64,000 nt of DNA from an uncultured Hyphomicrobiales bacterium (GCA_943908365.1 CALTTH010000010.1:11693-75692); one strand, 5' to 3'. Shown: positions 32,855 through 44,316, counted from the first letter of the stretch. Notes: generated by a model from the letters alone, not told the origin. Numbers and translations: made by a program.

Positions 32855-32932
32855 ATGCTAAAAGGATTGCTGTTGTGGGCGCTGGGCGTCCCGTTCTTCG
32901 TCGTTGTGTTGCTTTATATGTTTGTCTTCTAA
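32855..32932 (+). CDS. 25-residue membrane peptide
   Basis: MLKGLLLWALGVPFFVVVLL followed by YMFVF: essentially one membrane helix. A perfect Shine-Dalgarno AAGGAGG stands 8 nt before the ATG, and a strong terminator lies 26 bp after the stop. Peptides of this form (MxKxLLxWxLGxP...) are widespread in Rhizobiaceae as I recall; function unknown. Confidence 0.6.
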   Translation: MLKGLLLWALGVPFFVVVLLYMFVF

Positions 32933-32958
32933 GCACTCACCAAACGTCGAGAAGTCGA

Positions 32959-32988
32959 AAAAGGCGCCGGGACTTTCCGGCGCCTTTT
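32959..32988. terminator. Bidirectional terminator between peptide gene and cysN
   Basis: AAAAGGCGCCGG pairs with CCGGCGCCTTTT over 12 bp with a 6-nt loop; runs of A and T on either side allow use in both directions. cysN ends 3 bp further on. Confidence 0.85.
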
Positions 32989-32991
32989 CGT

Positions 32992-34467
32992 TTATTCCAG
33001 CTCGTCCAGAAGTCTGGACGCAGATTTTGCGTTTGTTCTCCGCAGCTCGATTTCATCACGCCGGGCCGAGAGCAGTTCACTGGCCAGCAGCGCCTCAGCC
33101 AAGTCTGCGGGGAGTGAAAGGATCACGCGTTCGCCGTCGGAAATCTTGCCCGTATCGCTGCGCTTGTCGACAATCATGCCGCCCGCCACCGTGTTGTTGG
33201 TGTCCGGATCGATCAGGATGAAGGAGCCCGTAGAGCGGTTCTGCTCGTATGGGTCGAAAATCGCCGTTTCGTCAAAGCTCAGGCGCACCTTGCCGATGGC
33301 GTTCATCGGCAGCGTTTCATCATGCGCCTGCCAGTGGCCGTTCTTCAGGTCCAATTGGGTGACCGGCTGAACGCTGACGCGCTGGCGGCGGCTACCGCTC
33401 TTCAGCCAATAGCGCTTGTTCGGCTCGATGCCCCCCGGCTGCAGTGCGACGATCTGCGCGTCGAAAGCGAGACCCGTTTGGGGTTGGGCGTCGATGGAAA
33501 CGATCATGTCGCCGCGCGAGACATCGACCTGACGATCGAGAACCAGCGTGATCGCGTCACCGGCAACGGCAGCATTGCGCACCAGATCGAAGGTGACGAT
33601 CTGCTTGACGTTGGCCACCATGCCCGATGGCAGGATGACGACAGAGTCACCAGGCTTCACGGCGCCACCAGCCACGGTGCCTTGGTAGCCGCGGAAGCTT
33701 TCGCCTGGCCGAGAGACACGCTGGACGGGCAGGCGGAAGCCACCTGTCTGGGTGGAGCGAACCGTTGCAAGCTCCAGCGTCTCGACAAGCGTCGGGCCAT
33801 CATACCAAGGCATGGAGGCCTTGCCGGAGAGCACGACATTCTCGCCCTTCAGTGCCGACATCGGAATGGCGACGATCTGCTTGATGCCGAGCGACAGCGC
33901 GAATTCCTTGAAGTCGTGCGCGATCAGCTCGAAGCCTGCCTTGTCGTAACTGGTCAGGTCGATCTTGTTGACGGCAAGTACGAACTGGCGAATGCCCATC
34001 AGCGCCGCGATCGTGGCGTGGCGGCGGGTCTGTTCGAGAATGCCGGTGCGGGCATCCACCAGAAGCACGGCAAGATCGGCGGTTGAGGCACCGGTCGCCA
34101 TGTTGCGGGTATATTGCTCGTGTCCGGGCGTATCCGCGACGATAAAGGCACGCTTGTCGGTGGCGAAATAGCGGTAGGCGACATCGATGGTAATGCCCTG
34201 TTCGCGTTCGGCCTGGAGACCGTCGAGAAGCAGCGCGAAGTCGGGGAGGCCGAGGTCGTTCTGCTTACCGCTGTCGCGTCTCAGCGTCGCGGCCTGGTCT
34301 TCCTTCACCGCCTTCGTGTCCCAGAGCAGACGGCCGATCAGCGTCGACTTGCCGTCATCCACGCTGCCGCAGGTGATGAGGCGAAGCGGCCGTGTATCCC
34401 TGACGGCTTTCGCCGGCTCTACGAAGGGCAGAATGGTGGCGGATTGCGCCGTGGAGGTCTGTGTCAT
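32992..34467 (-). CDS. cysN: Sulfate adenylyltransferase subunit 1 (GTPase)
   Basis: A 491-residue elongation-factor-like GTPase that drives ATP sulfurylase, making APS from sulfate and ATP. G1 CGSVDDGKSTLIGRLLWDTK, G3 ADTPGHEQYTRNMATGAS, G4 VNKIDL; then two beta-barrel domains. No APS kinase domain is fused, unlike NodQ/CysNC proteins. Its start abuts the cysD stop by one base overlap. Confidence 0.96.
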   Translation of the reverse strand: MTQTSTAQSATILPFVEPAKAVRDTRPLRLITCGSVDDGKSTLIGRLLWDTKAVKEDQAATLRRDSGKQNDLGLPDFALLLDGLQAEREQGITIDVAYRYFATDKRAFIVADTPGHEQYTRNMATGASTADLAVLLVDARTGILEQTRRHATIAALMGIRQFVLAVNKIDLTSYDKAGFELIAHDFKEFALSLGIKQIVAIPMSALKGENVVLSGKASMPWYDGPTLVETLELATVRSTQTGGFRLPVQRVSRPGESFRGYQGTVAGGAVKPGDSVVILPSGMVANVKQIVTFDLVRNAAVAGDAITLVLDRQVDVSRGDMIVSIDAQPQTGLAFDAQIVALQPGGIEPNKRYWLKSGSRRQRVSVQPVTQLDLKNGHWQAHDETLPMNAIGKVRLSFDETAIFDPYEQNRSTGSFILIDPDTNNTVAGGMIVDKRSDTGKISDGERVILSLPADLAEALLASELLSARRDEIELRRTNAKSASRLLDELE

Positions 34468-35420
34468 CAGAAGTAGCCCTCGCGCTTTTTCTTTTCCATG
34501 GAACCCGACTGGTCGCGGTCGATGGCGCGGCCCTGTCGTTCGGATACGGTGGCGATCTCAAGTTCGGCGATGACCTCGTCCAGCGTCGTGGCCTCGGAAT
34601 GGATCGCGCCCGTCAACGGGAAGCAGCCGAGTGTGCGGAAGCGGATCGAATCATATTTCACTTCTTCACCGGGCTGCAGTTCCAGCCGTTCGTCTTCGGC
34701 GAGGATCATCATGCCATCGCGTTCGATATAGGGGCGCTCCTTGGCGTAGTAGAGCGGAACAAGCGGGATGTTTTCCGCCTGGATGTAGCGCCAGATGTCG
34801 ACTTCCGTCCAGTTGGAGAGCGGGAAGGCGCGCACACTCTCGCCCTGACGCACCATGCCATTATAGATATTCCAGAGTTCCGGGCGCTGGTTGCGCGGGT
34901 CCCATTTGTGGTCGGGCGTGCGGAAGGAATAGATGCGCTCCTTGGCGCGGCTGGCTTCCTCATCGCGGCGCGCGCCGCCGAAAGCGGCATCGAACTTGCC
35001 GGCGTCAAGCGCCTGACGCAGAGCTTCGGTCTTCATGATGTCGGTGTAGAGCGCAGACCCATGGGTGAATGGCGTTACATTCTCTGCGGCACCACGCGGA
35101 TTGGTATGCGAGATCAGGTCCAGATCGTATTCCTTGACGATGTTGTCGCGAAATTCGATCATTTCCTTGAACTTCCAGCCGGTATTGACGTGCAGAAGCG
35201 GGAAGGGAATGCGGCCCGGGAAGAACGCCTTGCGCGCCAAATGCAGCAGCACGGAGGAATCCTTGCCGATGGAGTAGAGCATCACCGGACGCTCGAACTC
35301 GGCGGCAACTTCCCGAAAAATATGGATGGCTTCATTTTCGAGGGCTTTCAGATGGGGGTCGAGCGGCTGCTTGGGTGTGCTGACGCTGGTGCCTTCCGTT
35401 TCCGGAACTGCATTGGACAT
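34467..35420 (-). CDS. cysD: Sulfate adenylyltransferase subunit 2
   Basis: A 317-residue PP-loop ATP pyrophosphatase, the catalytic half of ATP sulfurylase. PP-loop [20 protein letters not shown]; further [20 protein letters not shown] and FSNWTE-like [20 protein letters not shown]. The C-terminus ends [16 protein letters not shown]. The ATG at 35420 has GGAG at 7 nt; the ORF upstream of it overlaps cysH and is rejected. Confidence 0.96.
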   Translation of the reverse strand: MSNAVPETEGTSVSTPKQPLDPHLKALENEAIHIFREVAAEFERPVMLYSIGKDSSVLLHLARKAFFPGRIPFPLLHVNTGWKFKEMIEFRDNIVKEYDLDLISHTNPRGAAENVTPFTHGSALYTDIMKTEALRQALDAGKFDAAFGGARRDEEASRAKERIYSFRTPDHKWDPRNQRPELWNIYNGMVRQGESVRAFPLSNWTEVDIWRYIQAENIPLVPLYYAKERPYIERDGMMILAEDERLELQPGEEVKYDSIRFRTLGCFPLTGAIHSEATTLDEVIAELEIATVSERQGRAIDRDQSGSMEKKKREGYF

Positions 35421-35452
35421 TTTAAACTCCGGCAATGTACTGAATTGAACTG

Positions 35453-36220
35453 TTAGTTTTGTGGGGCGGAACTGATCGAGCTTTGCGCGGCTTCTGCCAC
35501 ATGCAGACCGCATTCGCGCTTCTCGTCATTTTCCCACCACCAACGACCGGCACGCTCTGGTTCGCCGGGCTTGATAGCGCGGGTACAGGGTTCACAGCCG
35601 ATGGACGGGTACCCGCGTGCATGAAGTGGATTGACGGGAATATTCTCCGCCGCGACATGGGCCTTGATCGCATCGATGTCCCAGTCCGCAAGCGGGTTGA
35701 TCTTGATGAGGTTGCGCTCGGCATCATACTCGGCAAACGGCGTTGAGGCGCGATTGCCTGATTGCCCTCGGCGCAGGCCGGTTATCCAGAAACCGGCACC
35801 CTCAAGTGCTTTGGCAAGGGGAATGAGCTTGCGCACATGGCAGCAGGCGTGACGCGCTTCCACGCTTTCATAGAAGCCGTTCAGCCCATATTGCTCGGCA
35901 TAGGCATCGATGTCGTCCTGTTCGGGGTAGAAACGGGTAATGGTGATCCCGTACCGATCTTCGGTCTCGTCGATCAGACGGACGGTTTCGGCAAAGAGAC
36001 GACCTGTCTCAAGCGTCGCCATGTCGATCGGCAAACGATGCGTGCCGATCGTTGCAGTAATCACCTGATCTTCGATGCCCAGGCTGGTCGTAAAAACTGA
36101 ACGCGATCCAAGACCCGCGACGAAGGCCAGTCTCTCCGCAAGGGAAAGATCCTTCAAGGTCGCATCGAGCGAGCTCACATCCTGTATGGAAAGGGTCTGC
36201 GGAGGCGTGTTGATCGTCAT
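35453..36220 (-). CDS. cysH: Adenylyl-sulfate (APS) reductase
   Basis: A 255-residue reductase of the assimilatory pathway. [17 protein letters not shown] is the nucleotide site. Two cysteine pairs ([10 protein letters not shown] and CEPCTRAI) bind a [4Fe-4S] cluster, which marks the APS-using type, consistent with no APS kinase gene nearby. ECGLH near the C-terminus holds the catalytic cysteine. First gene of the cysH-D-N operon; 32 bp separate it from cysD. ATG 36220 chosen over GTG 36241. Confidence 0.95.
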   Translation of the reverse strand: MTINTPPQTLSIQDVSSLDATLKDLSLAERLAFVAGLGSRSVFTTSLGIEDQVITATIGTHRLPIDMATLETGRLFAETVRLIDETEDRYGITITRFYPEQDDIDAYAEQYGLNGFYESVEARHACCHVRKLIPLAKALEGAGFWITGLRRGQSGNRASTPFAEYDAERNLIKINPLADWDIDAIKAHVAAENIPVNPLHARGYPSIGCEPCTRAIKPGEPERAGRWWWENDEKRECGLHVAEAAQSSISSAPQN

Positions 36221-36753
36221 TTCTCGATTCCGAAACTTCACTGTCTCGATAATCTTCGAAAGGCGTCATCTTTTACAGAAACGCGCGTGCTTCTGTTGGT
36301 CGCTCACGAGCAAATATCTCTCTTGCGACGACGTTACGCGCAAAAGACTCCCAAGAGGACAAGATAGCTCCAAACCAATCCTGGCAATAAAACCTCAACT
36401 GTTTCGAATTGCAAGAGGATCAAGACATTTTCTGTAATTTTTGTAGAATATTGCTGCGCGTCGTTCTCATTCTTTCGTCCGAAGGCATCGGTGACCAGCC
36501 CATTTTCGCGCAATACCATTCCGGTAACGTAATTTTTTCGTGCAAGAAGTCGCCAAACACGGCATAATTGCGAACTGGTTTTGCGCGTTGAGGGATTTCC
36601 GCGCATGAGTTGTTGCGTCGTTCTTTCGGATCGCGGCGTTTTTCTTATTGCCGCAGCGTGCCGCAGGGAAACACTTTTGCGAATAAATCGCACCTGATTG
36701 ACCGTAAATTCTTAAACGCTACTGTGAAGCCGTACGCATCCAGGAGGGTAGTG
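36221..36753. promoter_or_regulatory. Divergent promoter region of the two sulfur operons
   Basis: About 530 bp between cysH and sbp with no supported gene. A 119-codon minus frame (36334-36693) shows no family likeness. The region must carry promoters in both directions, but I cannot pick the sites or a regulator box with confidence. Confidence 0.5.
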
Positions 36754-37779
36754 ATGTCGAAATTTCTTTCCAGCCTCAGCGCCATTGCGCTCAGCCTGTC
36801 AGTCACATTGGGTGCAGTCGGGCCGGCACTGGCCGACACAAAGCTCTTGAACGTGTCCTATGATCCAACACGCGAGCTTTACAAGGATTTCAACGAGGCC
36901 TTCGCCAAAAAGTGGAAAGCCGAGACGGGTGAGGATGTCAGTATCCAGCAGTCGCATGGCGGCTCGGGCAAGCAGGCCCGCTCGGTCATCGACGGACTCG
37001 AGGCCGATGTCGTCACGCTGGCGCTCCAGAGCGATATCGACGCCATCGTCAAGAACAGCGGCAAGATCAATCCCGATTGGCGCACCCGCCTGCCGCATAA
37101 TTCCTCGCCCTATACGTCCACAATCGTCTTCCTCGTCCGCAAGGGCAATCCGAAGGGCATCCACAACTGGGGTGATCTGGTGAAGGGCGATGTGCAGATC
37201 GTCACGCCAAACCCCAAGACGTCGGGTGGCGCACGCTGGAACTATCTTGCGGCCTGGGCCTGGGCGAATGAGGAATTCAAGGGCGACCAGGAAAAGATCA
37301 AGGCCTATGTCGGCGATCTCTACAAGCGTGCCCCGGTGCTCGATACAGGTGCTCGCGGTTCGACCGTCACCTTTGCACAGCGTCAGATCGGTGACGTTCT
37401 GCTCGCCTGGGAAAACGAGGCCTATCTTGCGGGCCAGGAGTTTGGCGAAAATGCCTTCGATATCGTCGTCCCACCGATTTCGATCCTGGCGGAACCGCCG
37501 GTGGCCGTGGTTGACGCCAATGTCGATGCCAAGGGTACGCGCAAGGTGGCAGAGGCCTATCTGCAATATCTCTACTCCGACGAGGGTCAGAATATTGCGG
37601 CCAAGCACTTCTATCGCCCAAGCAATCCATCTGTCGTTTCCAAGGATCTCGTGAAGCAACTGCCGGATATCAAGCTCGTCACGATCGACGATCCGATCTT
37701 TGGCGGATGGGCGAAGGCGCAGCCGGAACATTTCGGCGATGGCGGCATCTTCGACCAGATTTACAAGCCCGCCCAGTAA
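36754..37779 (+). CDS. sbp: Sulfate-binding periplasmic protein
   Basis: A 341-residue ABC substrate-binding protein with a cleavable signal ([15 protein letters not shown] hydrophobic stretch ending PALADTK). [55 protein letters not shown] and FYRPSNP are typical of Sbp/CysP. AGGAGG is 7 nt before ATG 36754. First gene of sbp-cysT-W-A. Confidence 0.95.
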   Translation: MSKFLSSLSAIALSLSVTLGAVGPALADTKLLNVSYDPTRELYKDFNEAFAKKWKAETGEDVSIQQSHGGSGKQARSVIDGLEADVVTLALQSDIDAIVKNSGKINPDWRTRLPHNSSPYTSTIVFLVRKGNPKGIHNWGDLVKGDVQIVTPNPKTSGGARWNYLAAWAWANEEFKGDQEKIKAYVGDLYKRAPVLDTGARGSTVTFAQRQIGDVLLAWENEAYLAGQEFGENAFDIVVPPISILAEPPVAVVDANVDAKGTRKVAEAYLQYLYSDEGQNIAAKHFYRPSNPSVVSKDLVKQLPDIKLVTIDDPIFGGWAKAQPEHFGDGGIFDQIYKPAQ

Positions 37780-37909
37780 GTGGATGATGTGCGAACGTCC
37801 GGGTGGCCATGTGCCGCCCGGCGCGGAGCAGAATGGATCGACTGGCTTCACCGCCGGTCGAAAGCGCGTATGATGGCTGGTTCAAGCCATTCGTTTACCC
37901 GGAGCATCG

Positions 37910-38767
37910 ATGAGCAATACCCCATCGCAAAGCGGATGGAAGTGGCGTCAGTCCAGCGTCTTGCCAGGTTTCGGCCTGACGCTCGGTTACACGATTACCT
38001 ATCTCTTTCTCATTATTCTCATTCCCCTCGGTGGCCTGATCTGGTCCACCGCCCATCTCGGATTTGCCGAGTTCGTCGCGATCGCCACCGATCGCAGAAC
38101 CTTGAATGCGCTTCGTGTCAGTTTCGGCACGGCCTTCATTGCAGCACTTGTCAACGCCTTTTTCGGCGTTATCATCGCCTGGGTCTTAGTCCGCTATCGC
38201 TTTCCGGGGCGCCGCTTTGTCGATGCGATCGTGGATCTCCCCTTCGCGCTGCCGACCGCGGTTGCCGGCATTTCGCTGACCACGCTCTATTCTAATCGCG
38301 GCTGGATCGGTTCGCTGTTCGAACCGCTCGGCATCAAGATCGCCTTCACGCCGATCGGCATCGTCATCGCCCTGATCTTCATCGGTCTGCCGTTCGTCGT
38401 GCGCACAGTGCAGCCCGTCATGGAGGAAATCGACCGGCAGGTTGAGGAGGTTGCGGCGACGCTCGGTGCCAACCGTTTCCAGACGATCACCCGCATTCTG
38501 CTGCCGGGCCTCGTTCCCGCCATCCTCACGGGTTTCGCGCTCGCCTTTGCCCGCGGCGTCGGGGAATATGGCTCCGTCATCTTCATTGCCGGCAACATCC
38601 CCTATGTATCGGAAATCGCTCCACTCCTGATCGTCATCCGGCTTGAGGAATTCAACTATGCGGGCGCAACCGGCATCGCCACCATCATGCTGATCATCTC
38701 CTTTGCCATGCTCTTCGTCATCAATCTCATTCAGGCCTGGAGCCGTAAGAGGTATGGTTATGCCTGA
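37910..38767 (+). CDS. cysT: Sulfate ABC transporter permease CysT
   Basis: A 285-residue inner-membrane permease with six predicted helices and the EAA-type loop [19 protein letters not shown] that contacts Cys[17 protein letters not shown] is family-typical. It overlaps cysW by 8 bp. A 130-bp gap separates it from sbp. Confidence 0.95.
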   Translation: MSNTPSQSGWKWRQSSVLPGFGLTLGYTITYLFLIILIPLGGLIWSTAHLGFAEFVAIATDRRTLNALRVSFGTAFIAALVNAFFGVIIAWVLVRYRFPGRRFVDAIVDLPFALPTAVAGISLTTLYSNRGWIGSLFEPLGIKIAFTPIGIVIALIFIGLPFVVRTVQPVMEEIDRQVEEVAATLGANRFQTITRILLPGLVPAILTGFALAFARGVGEYGSVIFIAGNIPYVSEIAPLLIVIRLEEFNYAGATGIATIMLIISFAMLFVINLIQAWSRKRYGYA

Positions 38768-39632
38768 TAGAGCTCAAACCCTTTCCTCCAGGCCGTTCCG
38801 CGATCCGGCAAGCGAGGGGCTGCCGGCAAAGCTTGCCCTTTTTCTTGTCGTCTTCCTGTTCTTGGCGCTCTTTCTCGTTCTGCCTCTGGTCGCCGTCTTC
38901 GTCGAAGCGTTCCGCAAAGGTATGGAATCCTTCTGGGAGGCGATCGTAGAGCCGGATGCGCTTGCCTCCATCCGCCTGACGCTTCTGGTCGCCGCCATCT
39001 CGGTGCCACTCAATCTGATCTTTGGCGTGGCAGCTGCCTGGGCCATCGCCAAGTTCGAGTTCAAGGGCAAGGCTTTCCTCATCACCTTGATCGACCTGCC
39101 ATTTTCGATCTCGCCGGTGATTTCCGGTCTCGTCTACGTCATCCTGTTCTCGTCCCACAGTGTGCTTGGGCCCTGGCTGAAGAGCTATGGCATCGAGGTC
39201 CTGTTCGCCGTGCCGGGCATCGTCCTTGCAACCATCTTCGTCACGTTCCCCTTCGTTGCCCGCGAATTGATCCCTCTCATGCAGGATCAGGGAACCGGAG
39301 ACGAGGAGGCCGCGATTTCGCTTGGCGCCTCTGGCTGGCAGACCTTCTGGTATGTCACCTTGCCCAACATCAAATGGGGTCTGCTCTACGGCGTGCTTCT
39401 CTGTAACGCCCGCGCCATGGGAGAATTCGGTGCCGTTTCAGTGGTATCGGGTCATATTCGCGGCGAAACCAACACCATGCCGCTGCATATCGAAATTCTT
39501 TACAACGAGTACAATATGGGCGCCGCTTTTGCGGTGGCCACACTGCTGGCGGGACTGGCGCTCGTCACCCTTGTACTCAAGACCATTCTCGAAATACGCT
39601 TTGGCGCGGGCAACGCTGCCGGCAAGCATTGA
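38760..39632 (+). CDS. cysW: Sulfate ABC transporter permease CysW
   Basis: A 290-residue permease partner of CysT, with [18 protein letters not shown] and the EAA loop [22 protein letters not shown] 38760 has AAGAGG 7 nt upstream, inside the end of cysT; an ATG 6 bp earlier is possible. Confidence 0.95.
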   Translation: MPDRAQTLSSRPFRDPASEGLPAKLALFLVVFLFLALFLVLPLVAVFVEAFRKGMESFWEAIVEPDALASIRLTLLVAAISVPLNLIFGVAAAWAIAKFEFKGKAFLITLIDLPFSISPVISGLVYVILFSSHSVLGPWLKSYGIEVLFAVPGIVLATIFVTFPFVARELIPLMQDQGTGDEEAAISLGASGWQTFWYVTLPNIKWGLLYGVLLCNARAMGEFGAVSVVSGHIRGETNTMPLHIEILYNEYNMGAAFAVATLLAGLALVTLVLKTILEIRFGAGNAAGKH

Positions 39633-39643
39633 AGGGCATATTC

Positions 39644-40681
39644 ATGGAAGTGAAAGTTTCCGGCATCACCAAGCAGTTTGATCGCTTTCCAGCGTTGAAC
39701 GACGTGTCGCTCAACATCCGCTCCGGCGAGTTGATTGCACTGCTCGGTCCTTCCGGCTCCGGCAAGACGACGCTTCTGCGCCTGATCGCAGGCCTTGAGC
39801 AGCCGACGGCCGGCCAGATTTTCTTTGGCGATGAAGATGCCTCGCACCGCTCCGTCCAGGAGCGCAATGTCGGCTTCGTCTTCCAGCATTACGCGCTCTT
39901 TCGTCACATGACGGTGGCGGAAAACATTGCCTTCGGCCTGAAGGTGCGACCCTCTGCAACACGACCGGCCAAGGCGGAAATCCGCAAACGCATCTCGGAG
40001 CTCCTTGACATGGTGCACTTGTCCGGGCTGGAAAAGCGCTATCCCAACCAGCTGTCCGGCGGCCAGCGTCAGCGTGTTGCGCTCGCCCGTGCCGTCGCCA
40101 TTGAACCACGGGTCCTGCTTTTGGACGAACCTTTCGGTGCGCTGGATGCCAAGGTGCGCAAGGAATTGCGCCGCTGGCTGCGCGAATTCCACGACCGCAC
40201 AGGCCATACCACCGTTTTCGTTACCCATGACCAGGAGGAGGCACTGGAGCTGGCAGACCGCGTCGTAGTCATGAGCCAGGGCAAGATCGAACAGGTCGGC
40301 ACGGCGGATGATGTCTATGATACGCCGAATTCCCCCTTCGTCTTCTCCTTTATTGGCGAGTCGTCCAGCCTTCCGGTCAAGATCCAGTATGGCCAAGTCG
40401 TGTTTCAGGGAGAGAGCATCGGCCTTGCCGAGACCGGAGATGGGGACGGCGACCTGTTTTTCCGTCCGGAAGATGTGGTACTGACGCATGAGCGAGACGC
40501 ACTTTACGGCAGGGTGACAACCTGTCGTCGCCTGGCCGGCACGCGCATTGCGGAAATCGATATCGCCAATAATGGCCACGAGCCCTATCATCTCGAAATC
40601 GAGGTGCCGCTGGATGCCTCTGTGTCCGTCGGTAACGACGTGCGCTTTCGTCCGACCCGCTGGCGGGTTTTTAGAACGTAA
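39644..40681 (+). CDS. cysA: Sulfate/thiosulfate import ATPase CysA
   Basis: A 345-residue ABC ATPase. Walker [17 protein letters not shown], signature [14 protein letters not shown], Walker [14 protein letters not shown]-loop [13 protein letters not shown]-terminal TOBE-like regulatory domain follows from ~residue 235. The start [12 protein letters not shown] is 11 bp past cysW. Confidence 0.96.
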   Translation: MEVKVSGITKQFDRFPALNDVSLNIRSGELIALLGPSGSGKTTLLRLIAGLEQPTAGQIFFGDEDASHRSVQERNVGFVFQHYALFRHMTVAENIAFGLKVRPSATRPAKAEIRKRISELLDMVHLSGLEKRYPNQLSGGQRQRVALARAVAIEPRVLLLDEPFGALDAKVRKELRRWLREFHDRTGHTTVFVTHDQEEALELADRVVVMSQGKIEQVGTADDVYDTPNSPFVFSFIGESSSLPVKIQYGQVVFQGESIGLAETGDGDGDLFFRPEDVVLTHERDALYGRVTTCRRLAGTRIAEIDIANNGHEPYHLEIEVPLDASVSVGNDVRFRPTRWRVFRT

Positions 40682-40697
40682 AAGGGTAAAAAAGGAA

Positions 40698-40720
40698 AAG
40701 GGCCGCTTCGAGCGGCCCTT
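40698..40720 (+). terminator. Possible terminator after cysA
   Basis: AAGGGCCGCT pairs with AGCGGCCCTT around TCG, 17 bp past the cysA stop. The T-run is short, so efficiency is uncertain. Confidence 0.55.
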
Positions 40721-41036
40721 CCATGAGTTTGGTCATTGTCTCAGACCCGAAACGTTTTGCAACGCTTCGAAGGGAAGGCGGATCAGGCCGAGGGCTGCCT
40801 CGTCAAAATCAAATCCTTTCCATTGCCTGCTGCCAAGACCGAAATCTCACTAGACATTGGATCACCTTCCTTTCACTACGTTGAACATAGTATGAAGGTA
40901 ATCCGATTCGCGGCGAATGCAAGGGGTCGCCCTTATATCGTTGCTTTAACCGAACAAGCCGTGATAGCCCACGAAGGGTAGTATGGCGCCGGAAAAGCCG
41001 GTTCGCTCCCCGAACGCTGGCGCCAAGCCTTTGATA
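40721..41036. other. Gap with a doubtful small frame
   Basis: About 315 bp. A plus-strand frame ending at 40981 encodes MKVIRFAANARGRPYIVALT in its last part, faintly like DUF1488 proteins but without a good ribosome-binding site or full length. Treated as non-coding or a remnant. Confidence 0.4.
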
Positions 41037-42041
41037 TTACTCGCTCACACGCATTACGATCTTTCCGATATGGCTGCTGCTTTCCATCAGCCGGTGGCCT
41101 TCTGCAACCTGGGCAAAGTCGATCACGTCATGAATGACGGGTGCCGCCTTGCCACTTTCAAGCAGTGGCCAAACCTGCTCGAAAAGCTCATCGCGGATGG
41201 CGCGTTTCTCGTCAGCCGTGCGTGGCCTCATGGTGGAGCCGGTGACGGTGAGGCGCTTGACCATGATGGGGCGCAGATCGACCTTTTCGGCAATTGTACC
41301 ACCGAGGAACGCGATCATGGACAGGCAGCCATCCTTGGCAAGCGAGGCGATGTTTTTTTCAAAGTAGGATGCGCCGATCATGTCGAGAATGACATCCACA
41401 CCCTTGCCGCCGGTCGCGTCCTTGATGACGGCCGCGAAGTCCTCTTGTTTGTAATTGATCGCCCGCTTGGCGCCAAGCTTCTCGCAGGCGTCACATTTCT
41501 TCTTCGAGCCTGCCGTGGTGTAGACCTCGGCACCAAAAGCCTCTGCAAGCTGGATTGCCGTGGTGCCGATACCGCTGCTGCCGCCGTGGATCAGAACACT
41601 TTCGCCTTCCGTCAGGCCCGCCATCTGGAAAAGGTTGGCCCACACGGTGAAGAAGGTTTCCGGCACCGCTGCAGCCTTCACCGCATCATAACCCTTAGGG
41701 AAGGGCAGGGCCTGGCCAGCGGGCACGACACAATATTCGGCATAGCCTCCGCCATTGGCAAGCGCGCAGACCCGGTCGCCAACTTGGAAATCGCTGACGC
41801 CTTCACCGAGCGCGACGACTTCACCGGCGACTTCAAGGCCGAGAACCGGGCTTGCGTCTCTAGGTGCGGGATAGTTTCCCTGACGCTGCGCCACATCCGG
41901 TCGGTTGATCCCTGCTGCCTGAACCTTGACGAGAAGTTCCCCGGCCTTGGGTGAGGGCAAAGGCCCGTTTGAAAACGTCATGACCTCGGGTCCGCCAAAG
42001 CTGGGCAGATCGACAAAACGCATGGTGGACGGCAGTAACAC
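41037..42041 (-). CDS. NAD(P)H:quinone oxidoreductase (zinc-free MDR family)
   Basis: A 334-residue medium-chain reductase. GroES-like domain with [18 protein letters not shown] and [19 protein letters not shown]; Rossmann domain with [20 protein letters not shown]. Zinc ligands of alcohol dehydrogenases are absent. It should reduce quinones or other enones with NADPH. AGGAGG is 6 nt before GTG 42041, a better start than ATG 42023, which lacks a site. Confidence 0.88.
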   Translation of the reverse strand: MLLPSTMRFVDLPSFGGPEVMTFSNGPLPSPKAGELLVKVQAAGINRPDVAQRQGNYPAPRDASPVLGLEVAGEVVALGEGVSDFQVGDRVCALANGGGYAEYCVVPAGQALPFPKGYDAVKAAAVPETFFTVWANLFQMAGLTEGESVLIHGGSSGIGTTAIQLAEAFGAEVYTTAGSKKKCDACEKLGAKRAINYKQEDFAAVIKDATGGKGVDVILDMIGASYFEKNIASLAKDGCLSMIAFLGGTIAEKVDLRPIMVKRLTVTGSTMRPRTADEKRAIRDELFEQVWPLLESGKAAPVIHDVIDFAQVAEGHRLMESSSHIGKIVMRVSE

Positions 42042-42126
42042 GGGTAGCCTCCTCAAAGCTTTCTTACGGTCCGCTAAACTTAGGTGACCCGTGCGGCTTA
42101 TGAAAGAAGGCGTAATGCCGCTCCCC

Positions 42127-43965
42127 TTATTTCATTTCGCCATGGCTGCAGATGACGAGACCGGCATCGCTTTCCTTGGCCGTCTTCTTGATGTTGGCAA
42201 TTTCGGCGCCAATCCCCTCGGGATTGCCGATCAACATGCCCTTTGGCAGTTGAAGGACGCCGATGGAGCAACGCAGAAGTGCAAATTCCCGCTCGTTGCC
42301 GAAACGGTCGAAGCCCTTGATCTGTCCCGCGAGACGATCTTCTTCCGAATAAAGCGAGATGACGTCGTCGTGGAAATCGCTGAGCAACCGCTCCAAAATT
42401 TCCGTCACCTCGTCCTTCGTCCAGTCGCGAACGCCGATGAAGAAATCGTCGCCGCCAATATGGCCAAGGAAGCAATCGCCGGAGAAGAAGTATCGTTTCA
42501 TCAGCGCGGAGAACAGGCTAATCGCGTGGTCGCCGACATGGAAACCATATTTGTCATTGAAGGGTTTGAAATTGTCGAAGTCGCAATAGCAGAAGAAGCG
42601 ATCCTCATCGCTGTCGCGGCACGACTCTTCGATGAAGCCGGTAATCGCCCGGTTGCCGGGAAGCGCGGTCAGGGGATTCTGCTCCTGCGCCAGCTTCAAT
42701 TGCTTTTCGTTGATGACCTTGATCAGCGATGCGGCCGAGACGACGCCGACATAGCGCATGTTTTCGGTCAGGATCACGCAGGCACTGCCGCCCATATTGG
42801 CGAAGATATTCATCAGCCGATCCGCATCCGCATCCAGCCCGACGATCGGGGCGCGATCGACGAAATGCGAGATCGTCCGCTCATAGACCTTGTTCTTCAA
42901 AAGATCGCGGCCAAAGGGCTGATAGATGTATTCCTTCAGGTGATACTCGTTGATCACCCCGCGCGGTTCGCCATTGGCGTTGAGCACGGGGAAGAAAGCC
43001 TGCTCCGGATTGCGACGGAAGAGTTCGAAGACGCTGTCGATGCTGTCGTTCTCATAGACGGTGGGCAGATGCTCGATCTGGCGACGGATCAGGATCTCAT
43101 CGAGCGTCTGACGGTTGCGCCGGTTTTCGCCGAGAATTTGGAGATGCGGAAACGATGTCTGCAATTCCTTGACGAAGGTCGTGGGGCGAGAGACAAACCA
43201 GCCTTGGACCAGATCGACGCCCATCTCCCGACAGGCGAGGAATTCCCCTTCCGTCTCGATGCCTTCGGCAATGACGCGCACGCCGAGCACATGGGCGATG
43301 TTGACGATGTTCTTGACCATGTGCCGCTTGCGCGGATTGCGCTCGACTTCCTGAATGAAGTAGCGGTCGATTTTCAGATAATCCACGTCGAAATCGCAAA
43401 GCAGCTTCATCTCACCGTGGCCGACGCCAAAATCGTCGATGGCGAGCTTGAAGCCTTCCTTGCGCATGCGGTTGATGAGGGTGCTGAATTCCGGCACGCT
43501 GGTATTGTCGAAGCGTTCCGATAGCTCGAAGCAGATGGAGGAGGGAGGGATCTTTGCCTGGGCCAACTGTTCTAGCAGCTTGTCGACAATGATGTTGCCG
43601 TGGGGAATGAGCCTGACATCGAGATTGAGAAACAGCGTGGCGGAGGCCAAATCCGGGAGCGTGGAGAACTTGGCGAGTGCGCGGCTCGCAATCATCTTCT
43701 CCAGTTCGATGAGCTGGCCGTCCGCTTCGACATGATCGAGAAGTTCGAGAGGATTGGAAAAGCCGATGCGGTCATAGCCGCGCATCAGGGATTCATATCC
43801 GAAGACCGTGCCGGTCGTCGCTTCGACGATCGGCTGGAAGGCGCATTCGAGCACCAGCTTTGCCATGGAAATCATCTGGCCGCTGGAAAACCGTCTTATG
43901 ATGTTTGGCTCGGCACTTATCGACACTACGCGTTCTCTCCACCATTGCAGGATCGTTTGCAGCAA
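42127..43965 (-). CDS. Cyclic di-GMP protein, EAL-CBS-GGDEF order
   Basis: A 612-residue protein. EAL domain ~35-285: YESLMRGYD (ESL in place of EAL), [54 protein letters not shown]; the metal-binding residues look intact, so phosphodiesterase activity is possible. A CBS-like pair lies at ~300-430. GGDEF domain at ~440-600 has GGDDF, with the usual glutamate replaced by aspartate, and no RxxD inhibitory site, so cyclase activity is doubtful. No membrane helix. Start uncertain; ATGs lie at codons 1, 31 and 34. Confidence 0.88.
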   Translation of the reverse strand: MLQTILQWWRERVVSISAEPNIIRRFSSGQMISMAKLVLECAFQPIVEATTGTVFGYESLMRGYDRIGFSNPLELLDHVEADGQLIELEKMIASRALAKFSTLPDLASATLFLNLDVRLIPHGNIIVDKLLEQLAQAKIPPSSICFELSERFDNTSVPEFSTLINRMRKEGFKLAIDDFGVGHGEMKLLCDFDVDYLKIDRYFIQEVERNPRKRHMVKNIVNIAHVLGVRVIAEGIETEGEFLACREMGVDLVQGWFVSRPTTFVKELQTSFPHLQILGENRRNRQTLDEILIRRQIEHLPTVYENDSIDSVFELFRRNPEQAFFPVLNANGEPRGVINEYHLKEYIYQPFGRDLLKNKVYERTISHFVDRAPIVGLDADADRLMNIFANMGGSACVILTENMRYVGVVSAASLIKVINEKQLKLAQEQNPLTALPGNRAITGFIEESCRDSDEDRFFCYCDFDNFKPFNDKYGFHVGDHAISLFSALMKRYFFSGDCFLGHIGGDDFFIGVRDWTKDEVTEILERLLSDFHDDVISLYSEEDRLAGQIKGFDRFGNEREFALLRCSIGVLQLPKGMLIGNPEGIGAEIANIKKTAKESDAGLVICSHGEMK

Positions 43966-44088
43966 TCCTGCCCGAACCTATGTTTTTAGGCGGGAGTGTG
44001 GAGAGAAGTTCTCAATGAAAACTTTACGGCAGATGAAACTTTGGTGACAGTTTCATGTCCAGGCAGGTAGCGTCAAAGCGGATGTCGA

Positions 44089-44316
44089 TCAGCGTCTTTG
44101 TGTATTGTGGACGGCGTAGAGTTCCGCCACATTGACGGCCTCGCTATCGCTCTTACGGCGCTGGACGAAGCCGCCCTTGTCTCTTTGTTGTGTCTCGGCC
44201 CAAAGCTTCAGCGCGGCGCGCACGACTTCGCTGGTGGAGGCGTAGGCGCCGCAAGCGACGGCTTCGTGCATCTTCGCGGCCTGTTCCGGAGAGATCGATA
44301 CGGTCAACACTGGCAT
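44089..44316 (-). CDS. ParD-like ribbon-helix-helix antitoxin, no toxin adjacent
   Basis: A 75-residue protein whose first 45 residues (VSISPEQAAKMHEAVACGAY, then STSEVVRAALKLW) form a ParD/CopG ribbon-helix-helix. In type II systems ParE follows directly, but no ParE-like frame lies downstream (44088 to 43966) or upstream. It may be an orphan regulator. Confidence 0.82.
   Translation of the reverse strand: MPVLTVSISPEQAAKMHEAVACGAYASTSEVVRAALKLWAETQQRDKGGFVQRRKSDSEAVNVAELYAVHNTQRR

Noticed and set aside
36334..36693. 119-codon minus frame between the sulfur operons
   Set aside because: Covers the divergent promoter region and has no family likeness.
42091..43524. 477-codon plus-strand frame opposite the EAL-CBS-GGDEF gene
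   Set aside because: Shadow of a well-supported gene; no ribosome-binding site or domain.
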